Below, one piece after another: positions 22,468 to 31,961 of a stretch of 64,000 nt of DNA. This DNA comes from Oscheius dolichura (taxonomy: Eukaryota > Nematoda > Chromadorea > Rhabditida > Rhabditidae), in contig OW051494.1 of assembly GCA_932521035.1 (NCBI GenBank), positions 730,001 to 794,000 of the forward strand, read 5' to 3'. The notes under the pieces are model-generated. The model had not been told where the DNA came from. It made no database searches and saw only the letters and a list, made by a program, of their open reading frames with translations. Position numbers and translations under genes: made by a program. The stretch's first letter is position 1, and each line of letters begins with the position of its first letter.

Positions 22468-23149
22468 GCCAGCCACAAGTTAGTTGTGAAGACAACTTCA
22501 AAAGGCTGAGAACCTCGTTCCCGGTTACCTGGGCAGCAGTTCTGGTCTCGCCGCTCCTATCCACTTTTCATTTCTCTCATTATCTGGTTCGGCTTATCAG
22601 TAACCGCCGTTCCTTATAAGGTCAAACTTCTACTTCCCTATTCTACTGAATACAACAAAAACCTTTTTCAAACGCTTTTTTTACAGTGGATCGACTGTGG
22701 ATAAAGGAATTCCTCTTGATCTTTTGAAAATAACAACAGCTTTATTATACTGACAACAAGAAAGAGAATGAAGCATGGGCGAAGGGCGTGGAGAAGAGGG
22801 AAGCTGCCTTCATCTCACTGAAAGCGCCATCGACGTTGGACTTAAATTTTTTAAATTAAAATAAAGAAATGCTGACCCACCTTCTCTGGACGAGTGAAAA
22901 GTTATCCGCGCCCGCGCCAAGAACAAAAGCTAGGGGCGAAAAGTTATCCGCGGATAGAGAACCTGTCAACTTTTGGCAGGCCATATCTCTTTCAGGGGGA
23001 AATCGTACAGCAGAGAGGGTGAGAGAGAAGGAACAATTTCTGTCTAGAATACTCCTATACAGGCTGGATAAATCAATTACTGAAGAATAAAATACCAATA
23101 TTTTCATCGGTAGTAAGTTTAACGACTTTCCGCCCATATTTCAATCATT
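22468..23149. other. no gene recognised
   Basis: Intergenic. The string GAAAAGTTATCCGCG occurs twice (22898 and 22939). An open frame on the minus strand at 22856-23137 has no splice partners or domain. Confidence 0.4.
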
Positions 23150-23290
23150 AGCAACCTCAGGTTTTTCACTGGGGACCATTTGGTAATTTGGGCAATAAAA
23201 GCGTCTAGATTTCATTTTCAAATTGAGCATCAGTCAATTTTTGCTCGCTAAGTTCCCAAATGGTCACCAGTTGAAAAACCCCGAGGTTGG
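23150..23290. mobile_element. foldback element
   Basis: AACCTCAGGTTTTTCACTGG..GACCATTTGG at 23152-23185 is repeated inverted at about 23255-23289 (CCAAATGGTCACCAGTTGAA...). The arms are about 34 bp around a 70 bp loop. It supplies the 3' end of the orphan frame at 23205-23534. Confidence 0.6.
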
Positions 23291-23534
23291 AAACGGTCTG
23301 TAAGACTCTTCCCCCAGTAACCAAGTATTCCTGGATAATTCCTAAAAGTTGCCCGCCTTCTTCAGGCCATTTTCCTCCGTATTTTCCTGTTAGCCTGCCC
23401 AAGATTTTGGTCTGCCGGGTCAATATGTTCTCACTGAGAGATACGAGAGCTCTTTTGAGATAAGGGTTGTTGCACAGTTGGCTCCATTTCCTTCTGCAAA
23501 CCAGCTGATAGTAGCCTATCGCATCTGCAACAAC
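23205..23534 (-). other. orphan coding-like frame downstream of the L-domain gene
   Basis: An open frame after a TTGTTGCAG acceptor-like site encodes AIGYYQLVCRRKWSQLCNNP and continues with a helical Arg/Lys-rich stretch to LTDAQFENEI. I find no start codon and no phase-compatible upstream exon. Its last 25 codons lie in a foldback repeat. It may be a cryptic terminal exon or a decayed gene end. Confidence 0.25.
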
Positions 23535-23624
23535 AAGGTCCGAAATTGGGGAGAAATTCTCAGAAAATAAAATGAGAAAGAGCTTCTACTACACAGAGAA
23601 ATTATGATTGAATCTGTATTGTAT

Positions 23625-24404
23625 CTATAGTTTGACTTTTTCTATCCAACAGTAGCAGCCGGCAGTGACGATGGCCATCGGAATGAGAGCCGCGCCGACG
23701 CCGACCAGTGCCAGTTCGGATTTTTCAAAATCCAGTTCCTCGTTGTCCATATTTCGTGTCTGCTCAACATCCACCAAAAATCGAGACTGTTCCGATGATC
23801 GATAGGATCTTTTCAGTTTAATATGTTCCAATTTCGACATCCGATAGGCGCCATTATCCACAACTACCATATACCGCGTCGAATTGCCGTTAAAAGTTTG
23901 GCGGGCAAAATCGACTTTCCATCCTCTTCCAAATTTTAAAGTCTTCAATTTTTTATTACCTAAAAACTATTGTAATCCTCTTTTCTACCTACTTACCCAT
24001 TATAATTACGGCGGGATAATCATCATTGTAGCCAACTTGACAGAGTTTCTCAAAATCAATCGTCTCCAGTTGCGTATTTTTAACAACAATCCTTCCGGTG
24101 ACTTTTGTAATATTCCAGATGTGTTCAACTTCAGCCGGGCTTTGGATATTCTCCAGGATCAAGTCGCCAACAATCTCTAGACATCGATTCCCGTGGGGTG
24201 GGTCCTGCCGCGGCGGGATTACATTCTCAACAGCGCAGGTATTATTCTCCGCTTTGGCGTCGGGGTCAGCGGGATCTTCACGGCACTGAAAATGACAATT
24301 TCAAATTCCCCCGGACCACGCCGACTGACCTGCGAGGCTGTTCCTCTGACGGCTTGGATGGCCAAATAGATTAGAAGACTTCCAAGCAGATAGGGCCTTT
24401 TCAT
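23625..24404 (-). CDS. receptor L-domain membrane protein, irld-like
   Basis: Three exons, 24404-24330, 24285-23997 and 23959-23625; 232 aa with closed phases. The signal peptide is MKRPYLLGSLLIYLAIQAVR. Cysteines around residues 25-60 precede a receptor L domain: CLEIVGDLILENIQ, then VTGRIVVKNTQLETIDF and the ladder LKTLKFGRGW. A single TM helix near the C terminus (LALVGVGAALIPMAIVTAGC) leaves only a few cytoplasmic residues and no kinase. Worm genomes carry many kinase-less insulin/EGF-receptor-like L-domain (IRLD) proteins, proposed to bind insulin-like ligands or act in sensory cilia. One L domain is present where many family members have two. Assignment is to the family, not to an orthologue. 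Confidence 0.75.
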
Positions 24405-24499
24405 TCTTGGACGGGAGGAAAGACGACCGACTGCCGGGTGGGAGTGGAACGGAAGTGGGAAGGAGACGGCTGATCCCGTTTTCTAACGGATTTTTGACA

Positions 24500-24635
24500 A
24501 GGGTTGACTAAAAATGGATACCATCGTGTCCGCCATATCCACGATGCCCCCCATGCCCACCATGCCCGCCATATCTACGATGCCCCCCATGCCCTCACCT
24601 TGTCCACCGTTTAGGCTTACATTTGACCACCGTGT
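24500..24635. repeat. minisatellite
   Basis: Irregular tandem repeats of CCATGCCC / CCATATC(T/C)ACGATGCCCCC units, about 10-27 bp each, upstream of the L-domain gene. Confidence 0.7.
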
Positions 24636-25040
24636 CCACCGTGTTTTCCCTTCTGCGAAATCTCCGTCTTCCCCCCTCGAAAATTGACTCAAATCCTTTA
24701 AAATTTGCGACATTTCCTGTTTCTAAATCGTCTCTTTTATCTCTTTCTCTCCGCGTCAAGTGGATGTCCTTTTTTTCGCGGCGAACTCCTACGGCATTCG
24801 ACAGTCATCACTCTGTTGTTTGTTTTCCCCTCCTCGGACCCTCTAGCCCCGTCTCTTTCTCTCTCTGCTCCCGCCTTGCCCCCGTAGACACTGATCTCCG
24901 TCTGCTGGCGGCCGGGGCCTGGCTGTGCTCTCTGTTCTCCGTCTATTTTACACATTTTTCAACAAAGAGCTGTCTTCCTCCTTTCTCTCCTCTAATTTCT
25001 CTTTCCCATTTGTAAAAAAAATAAAAGATTTTAGCGCAAA

Positions 25041-28000
25041 ATGCGACCACGACCTCCGATTATTCCTAACTTACCCGACGTGGTGCTACGGCAGATTTTT
25101 AATATGTTAAATTATAAAGAGGTGAGTAGAAATCATCATAAACTTAATTATTTATTTATTTAAATCGAGAAATAACGTAAAATGGCGCATTTTCCTCCAA
25201 AATCACTAAAAATGAGGCTCCCATGGAGTCTAGCAACTTATTAAACGGGATTTTTACTTTGCCCCCCCCCCCCCCCCCCCTTTAAAATTTAGTATTCATC
25301 CAATTTTTCCTTTGGGTCTCGATACGAACATTTTCTGGGATGTGGAAATATGGCACAAACTTTAAAATTCCACTTCCCGCCCAGGTTTACCCTGTTTCTA
25401 TGGGAGATTTCAAGATGGCGTGCCCTCTTTACCGCATTCCTTCCAAAAGTTGGGAAATTTCCGGATGTTTACCGATTTTTCTGTTATTTTCCTCTTTAAT
25501 ATGAACCAATTTATCAAAATTAATATCAGAAATATCAAGGAGTTGAAGAAAAATGGTTTTATTTTCAGTTATGCCCCCTGGAAGGAGTATGTCGTCGCTG
25601 GCAGGCGATAATCCACACCACGATGAGACGAGACATCCACGAATTGACTATCGAACGGGTAAACTCTTCTCATTTTTTAAATCTAATCAAATTTTATTAA
25701 GTTGGGGACATATTTCCCCTCGGGACGACAGATTCGCGCCTTCAAACGGTTGAATATCCATTGCCCGGGAGAATGTTACGACTTTCTCAGCGGAGTTTTG
25801 CGGAGGTTTGTTGAGCCACTTATCTCCCCACCTTTTTATATTATCTAGAAGGCGAGAATGTTTGCAAAGTTTCGAATTTTAAGCCAACGGGAAAATAAAT
25901 ACGGAAAGTTTAATGTGGCGAATAAAACTGGTAGGAGAAGGGGCAGGGTGTTCCATTCTGTTTGAAGAGATCTCTGGATTAAAAAGAGAGGCTCAAACCA
26001 TAGCAGGGGAGCCACAGTTAGACAGTTTCCTAGAAAAAAACTGAAGGGGGTTGTGTTGTTTGGCCAGAGAATAACCTAGAATTTTGAAAAAGAGCCACAG
26101 TTAGACAGTTTTTCCCATAAAAAAGCGGGATCGCTGAAATTTTTGAGATTTTAAAGATTAGTAGCCTATTTTATCCACTTTCGTTGTCGGAAAAGTTTCC
26201 ATAGGTCGGTTATGAAGCCACAGTTAGATAACCGACTTTTATTTGAGCTTTAAAAGTCACGTTGCCTCTTGAAATTGGCGGGTTTCCCTGAACAAAACTT
26301 AAAATGGGCTACAGTACTATTTCCCCCCCCCCCCCCCCCCCATTTTCTCCCAAAAAATCCTCCCCCCTTTTCAGATCACGCCTCTCCCTGATGAAAATGA
26401 CAGCAGATTTGGAATTCCTGGCAAACATTGAAAAACTATATGTGAGCAAAGAAGCCAAGAGGAAATACTTCAGCAACGTGGAGGATCTCTGGTTGTTGAT
26501 CGTCTCGGCCACCGATAAAATGGTCGAGCGCTTCATGGCAATCGAGAATACTCTCTTCAGTGTGAGTGGAGGATATCTCCCCCAGTTTTTTTCTCTTTAA
26601 ACTGTCCGCTCGAGTAGCCCCTCTCCTCTGTGGCATTTCTTTTGCCACAGTGACCTTTACTCGAGGGGGCTCAAGAGACGACTCGGCCCCCATAGTCCGC
26701 TCCCCCTGCACCCGTAAAGTCTCGGCAGGCAGATCATCTTTATTCAAAACTGTTACAAAACTATTTCACCTTTATCTCCTTCTCCTGCAGAGACTTTACG
26801 GGTGCAGGAAATCGGAGAGAGCGAAAGAGACGAGGCCTGAGAGGAGCGAGGTGATATCACTTCAAGAGCACCGGAAAACGAAGGGGTTTATTTTCTGGGA
26901 GGGTATAATCCACCGGGAGAGAGGGTGAGAGAGCAGAAGAATAAAAGAACTGGATCACTGAAGTTGGATTCCAGTAAAAAATTTCCCGGGGGAATTCAAG
27001 AGCGGGCGCGCCGGGACTAAGAGTCAAAATCAGCGCCACACTTTTTCTACCCTGTCCTGTTGTCGTCAAAACATGCTCAGAACCTTGTGACCGGATCTCT
27101 GTACTTCCTCTTTATTTATTTACTAGTTTTTCGTTTCAGGAATTGAATCACCTGACCCTCCAAGTGCATATCCTGCCACAGTACCAGACTAACGTCTCCC
27201 GGGTCGTTAAGACCTTCCTGAAACGGTATCCAAATGCGTGTATTAATCTGGAACTACACGCGGAGACCAGCAAATTGGTAAGTTGACTGAAGTACAGTAC
27301 AGTAACCCGAGGAGCAGGGCGGTAAACCAGGCCTGGGCCAGTAAGGCGCATTTTCGGGGGAAGCGTGCTGCTCTTGCGCTTTTCGGGCGCAATAGGACTA
27401 TAATCTTTGGCATACTGTAATTGGTATATTGGGGCTATTGCACCGAAAAAGCGCAAAGGTGGCGCGCCTGCCCCGAGAATGCGCCTTACTGGCCCGAACC
27501 TGATTGCGTGTGTACAAGACCCAGTACCATTCCCCTCTATTATTTAGCCCCTGGTGATCTTTGATGACCTTTATTTCAGCTTTGAAGGCTTTCGTTTCCC
27601 TAACCTCAAAATAGAAAGCAGCGGGCAATTTTCCGCTCCCCTTCCTTGAAAAAACTCTTGGCAAACAAATTTGTCCCGTCCGTCGGCCGATCACTGTTGT
27701 CATAATTTGGCTCTGAATCATTCCGATCGGTCAAAAAAAGGGAAAAAACTATACATTTGCTCCCGAGAGGATTAAGCGCTCCGGGACCCAATGATTCAAT
27801 AATCTTCCCGATTAAAGAAATTTCAGATCTACGAGCAGTTAGAAGAGCTTCCCAGCTTGCCGTTGAATAAAATAAAAATAATCTGTACCGACTTTGAGCT
27901 GCCTCAGTTGAGACTGGACATGCTCTTTGGAATTATGGCTAAAAATAAAATTATCGCTAAGAATATCACCATCAGGTACTGTAGCCTCTTTTATCTTCTT

Positions 28001-28784
28001 AAGTAGAGTCTTTCCAGAGATTGGTCTCTTTTTACGGATGGAACAACGCCGGTCTCACCGCTGCCTCTGGAGACTTTCCGGATTAGCAGCTGTACTATTG
28101 AGACGGTTGAGAATTTGATTATTAGTTTGAGGAAAACTGCTGAACAGGTAGTTAAAAGTAGAAAATATCCACCTTAAAGGTATTTAGGAGCCTCCGAAGC
28201 CGAAGAAGAAGATAATAAAACGGAAAAAAGTCGAAGAACCGCCGGCTACTGGTGAAAATGGCGGGGAAGCGGCACCTCCAGTCAAAAAGAAAGTGGTACG
28301 TCATAAAATAAGGGGATTACGGTATTTTGGGTGGTTTTCCTAGGACAGAATGGAATCCGCTATTTTTCTAACTCTATTTAGTCCTGTTTAAAGCCATTTT
28401 AACAGTGAAAAACGTTATTTTGGCGGAAATTCGATAATGTGCTTGAAAGGGTGCGCTACAGTACTTTCTGTACCATAACTTCCCAAAAAGTGGACATATT
28501 TTAGAGCAGAAGTGCCACTTTTGTAGATAAATGGCTTTTCTATAAAGGGGCTAAAAAATCTGTGAAAAATATGCAGAAATCGCGAAATAATGGATTTCCA
28601 GGTTCGAAAAGTCGTCAAGAAGAAAAAGCTGCCCTTTATAAAGAAGCTAGAGATAGCTGGGCAATGTACACTCCATGGACTCCAATTCTTGGAGAGAAAA
28701 GCCCATACAGAACTGGAGAAACGCCTCGGTACGGCCATCCCCGAAATGGAAGTCGACTGCAGCGAGATTTATTATTGTTTCTAG
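25041..28784 (+). CDS. F-box protein with FTH/FBXA-like body and Lys-rich tail
   Basis: Nine exons: 25041-25121, 25569-25658, 25702-25805, 26375-26561, 27140-27277, 27827-27975, 28018-28147, 28188-28295 and 28602-28784; 389 aa with all phases closed. The N-terminal F-box is PIIPNLPDVVLRQIFNMLNY, then PLEGVCRRWQAIIHTTM across the first junction. A middle region of about 200 residues alternates helices and short strands (LNHLTLQVHILPQY, FELPQLRLDMLFGIM) and ends with ETFRISSCTIETVENLI, like the FTH/DUF38-type bodies of worm F-box proteins. A basic segment near residue 300 (PPKPKKKIIKRKKVEEPPAT) may be a nuclear localisation signal. The predicted role is substrate receptor in an SCF ubiquitin ligase; the substrate is unknown. 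Introns 1 and 3 each contain a C19 tract, intron 4 a family A MITE and intron 5 a family B MITE. A TTTTAG trans-splice-like site precedes the ATG. Confidence 0.85.
25262..25280. repeat. C19 homopolymer tract
   Basis: Nineteen consecutive C in intron 1 of the F-box gene. Confidence 0.9.
25990..26235. repeat. microrepeat cluster
   Basis: Copies of GCCACAGTTAGACAGTTT near 26010 and 26094 and a variant near 26217, in intron 3 of the F-box gene. Confidence 0.65.
26323..26341. repeat. C19 homopolymer tract
   Basis: A second run of nineteen C, in intron 3 of the same gene, 34 bp upstream of exon 4. Confidence 0.9.
26685..26816. mobile_element. MITE family A copy in F-box gene intron
   Basis: Both terminal repeats and the TTTATTCAAAACTGTTACAA core are present. 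One arm has CTCCTGCAGAGAC in place of the usual TGCCGAGAC. Confidence 0.85.
27329..27501. mobile_element. MITE family B copy
   Basis: Terminal repeats GGGCCAGTAAGGCGCATTTT and GCGCCTTACTGGCCCGAAC, sub-terminal TTGCGCTTTTCGGGCGCAAT, and a conserved core TAATCTTTGGCATACTGTAA. It sits in intron 5 of the F-box gene. Two other copies are at 57566 and 63271. Confidence 0.85.
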
Positions 28785-29164
28785 AGGTTTCTGTCGTTTA
28801 ACGAGTAACAAACAAATTACAGAATTTTAATAGGATTTTTACTTTACAAATGGATTGTTTTCGGGTCTAGTACGTGTAGAATATTATTGTTGTGTTGCCA
28901 AAGAGATGAGAAGGATATGATAAAAATATTTATTCTTGTTTTTTCGAGCAGTTTTTGGTTTAATTTGGCTGGGAATGGGAGCCGTTTATACGGTCTTTCA
29001 ATTTAACGTTGAGCTCAAAAGCGAAGTTTCCCTTCCCCCGAAAAGCTGCCTCAAGGACCCGGAAAGCGGTCGCTTCCCTGTGAAAAGCGTCAAAATAACC
29101 GCTTCCCATCAACACGGCTAAAATCAGTCACTCTCCAACTCATTACAATCTTCTCGGAAACACC

Positions 29165-30826
29165 ATGGAAAAGGTCAGCTCCTCCCCCATTCCTTCCCCC
29201 TAATACCCTATTTTCAGATGGAACTTGATCGACAGGCCAGCCTCTACGGCTCCTCCTCCTGGATGAATGACTTCTTGAACTCGTTCAAGGATCGGAAGCA
29301 ACTCTACACCAATCAGAATCTCTGTATTGAACTGCTGGAGGAGGACGGCCATCAGCGGTGTCTTATCTCCCAGCAGGAGGCGGGCACCGCACACATGAGA
29401 CAGGAAGTCTTCAATTTTACCGGGGACAACAACGGCAGCTTGGAGCATGACTTCTGTGCCGATAGGAAAGGATTCCAATTCCAACAAGTGGCTATCATTG
29501 ATCGGAGGGAAGTCGTCAACGATGAGGTAGGATTGATTTTCAGTATTCATCAATTAGCCAACTTTTAGGACTATGTACTCCTCCAAAAGATTGTCCTCTC
29601 CTTTGAAGACTATAAGATCACATGCCGTACTCTGTTCCTGACCCATCTCAAGCCTACTCAGAAGATATTAAACGTCTTACAGCCGCGGACTCTCATCTCC
29701 AATGGCCTTCTAATCGAGAGGTTCTGGAACGATGTGACAGAAAAGTCTACTCTAGTAAGAACCCTCTCTAATATGTTGCAAGAGCCTTTTTAGAGAGAAG
29801 TAGTCATTTGTGGCGACTATGACGACCATTATCTCGAAGATTGTGGAAAGGTTGTCCAAAATGCCAATTTGAAATTCTCCCTAGTGACGAGAATGATGGA
29901 ACAGCACACTTTTCACCATATTTGTGAGCTGGTCAAGGTAAGCGGCCTCATTTTCTCGTTTATTATCTACTAAACGTTATTTTTTGGCTAGTTAGGCTGT
30001 TACAGTCTTTAAATGTAATCCTCAGCTTCCAAAATGAGTCCAGGAACCCCCGTTTACGTTCCTTTCCAAGCGCATTGACAGCCCGGTCCATTCTTGTTTA
30101 AAAATTGGCGGCCTATATCAGATTTCAACCTAGAAACTGTGATTGTATGTCATATTCTGACGGTATTGATCTCTAAAAACAATCTACAGCTTGAAAATCT
30201 TGTCTTGTTACCGTCTTCCATCAAAAATGGAGCGCTACCGCGCGCTTCGCTTCTTGGAAGGATGTATTGTTGGGCTGGCTAAAAATAGCTGCGTAGCTTA
30301 TTTACTGCGTTTCTAATACTTGGAAAAAATTATTTTAGTCGCGTAGATCTTTTAAAATGGCCCTAAAGCCGTTTTCATCCGAGTTGAAGTCGCAAATTTT
30401 CTAATATCGGAACAGTTCCGAGTGAAACTCTTTTTGCAGCCATATTCCAGAGATTACAGTAACCCGTTGCCTTTTCTAGACTCTTTTTCTAATTCTCTCC
30501 CATTTCAGGACTGTTCCAAGACGTTCAACACCCTAGAAGTTGAGTGTTTCATCAAAGTTCCTGCTGATCTTCGCCGAGCTGTCCAAATGATCCGCGGAAT
30601 CGAAGAGAAGCTCGTCTACAGGAACGATCAGCAGTGGCTAGCCTACTACACCCTGAAGAGCCGGGCCGGTTTCACTTGTATCCGTCTAGCCTACAATTAT
30701 ACCTTCCTCTCTCTTCACGCTAAGCTCTGCGATGGTGGCGACGAGTTCCAGGCCTTTTTTGACAGCTTCACCAGTTTTAAAGAGGTCTGCGCTCGGGAGG
30801 AGCTCCAAAAGGAGATATTTCAATAA
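29165..30826 (+). CDS. cytosolic protein of unknown family
   Basis: Five exons: 29165-29173, 29218-29526, 29569-29754, 29794-29937 and 30509-30826; 321 aa, every junction in phase 0. The first exon is only MEK. The protein has no signal peptide or TM. It has a mixed alpha/beta character (ELDRQASLYGSSSWMNDFLN, EDYKITCRTLFLTHLKPTQK, CSKTFNTLEVECFIKVPADL) with about ten cysteines, and ends in QKEIFQ. All introns after the second are in the same phase, as if built of modules. AATAAA follows the stop at 30851. It lies 380 bp downstream of the F-box gene on the same strand, too far for a typical worm operon but possible. I recognise no domain. Confidence 0.8.
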
Positions 30827-31100
30827 TCATTGTTGTTGTTATCATTGCTATCAATAAATTTTATTCAATTTACTATATTTTAATCAAATTTCTGGCCGTT
30901 TATTCCGTTAAAATGTTGAACATTTCGTTGTTTTGTCTAGCGACGACAGCTTCCCGGAAAATTGCCGCTATTTTCTCCAAAATTGTCTCAAAATGATGCG
31001 GATGGTTTCTCTTCGGAGACAGGAGGGCTGGCAGCTCTGATTCATCCCGTTTCAATAAAATTAGCCGGAAAGCATCTTTTTGGTCCTGAAGTCGCAGAGG

Positions 31101-31939
31101 ATGATGCTTCTACCATCAATACGGGTTATAATATTCTTGGCTCTGATTGTTGGAGCTGAAGAAAGTGAGTAGCTGTCTGAAGGCTCTAATGAAGGAGACA
31201 AACTTCATATTGGAAGTGATGGTCCTCAAGTAATGATAGCTGAACCGGAAATATATAATGGACGTGCTGTTTCCTATGGAGGACGTAAAGGGCCTTACGA
31301 TGGAAAGAATATTGGAAGTGGTGACCGTCAAGTAATTATTCCTGGTCCGGGAGTTTATCGAGGACAGGACGGACTCCCCGGAGGATATGCTAGACCTTAT
31401 GATGGCAGGAATGGGCCGAATGGAGGGCACTACCCGCCTTATCTACCTGATGGACCCTATGTAGATTGGAATGAACTCTGTAGGAAAAGAAATGGGCCTG
31501 ACGCAGAACGATATTCCCCGTTGGGACGTGATGGACCCTATAGAGTAGACGGACCTTCCAGAGATCGTGATGGACACCACGAAGGCAATTCTGATGGATC
31601 CCATCCTTGGAGACAAGATCTCAGCTGCTGGTTGTACATCGAAGGCCACCCACATTGTGCCCGCGAGGGTTGTGAGACTCCCGGAGCTGTCTGCTTCAAT
31701 TCTACGCTTGTCTACAACGGTGGAATTATTTATTTTGGTGGTTGTCAATTAGGAGGATTCATAAAAAAAGGTGGAACTGGAAATCAACATAGAAGCCCTT
31801 CATGAGAACAACTGGTGCAAAGTTACCCCAGAAATTCCTCACGGCAGGGATAAGGCCGTGATCTACACCGATAAATGTACTACGGACTACTGTGCCGAGT
31901 TTCCTAGAAATTGGGCTCCTGGTTATCTTAAAATTTGAT
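31101..31939 (+). pseudogene. secreted Cys-rich protein gene, probably broken
   Basis: Starts MMLLPSIRVIIFLALIVGAE, a signal peptide. An in-frame TAG at 31170 interrupts the frame, next to a GAAAGTGAGT donor-like site; only an 18 or 30 nt intron would bypass it. A Gly/Pro/Asp-rich repeat region follows (units like YDGRNGPNGG, LGRDGPYRVDGP). Then comes a Cys-rich domain, LSCWLYIEGHPHCAREGCET, whose second half (NNWCKVTP.. to CTTDYCAEFP) lies in another frame after an A7 run at 31763-31769. The domain resembles the intact protein at 34774. Either the gene is a recent pseudogene, or the assembly has errors in the A7 run. It converges with the SRD gene, 22 bp apart. Confidence 0.6.
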
Positions 31940-31961
31940 TAATAAATGGATTAAAGTGTCT

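Noticed and set aside
28936-29121. 61-codon frame with a hydrophobic start between the F-box gene and the next gene
   Set aside because: It begins at TTG, has no clear ATG context or splice partner, and the downstream ATG at 29165 explains the next gene without it.
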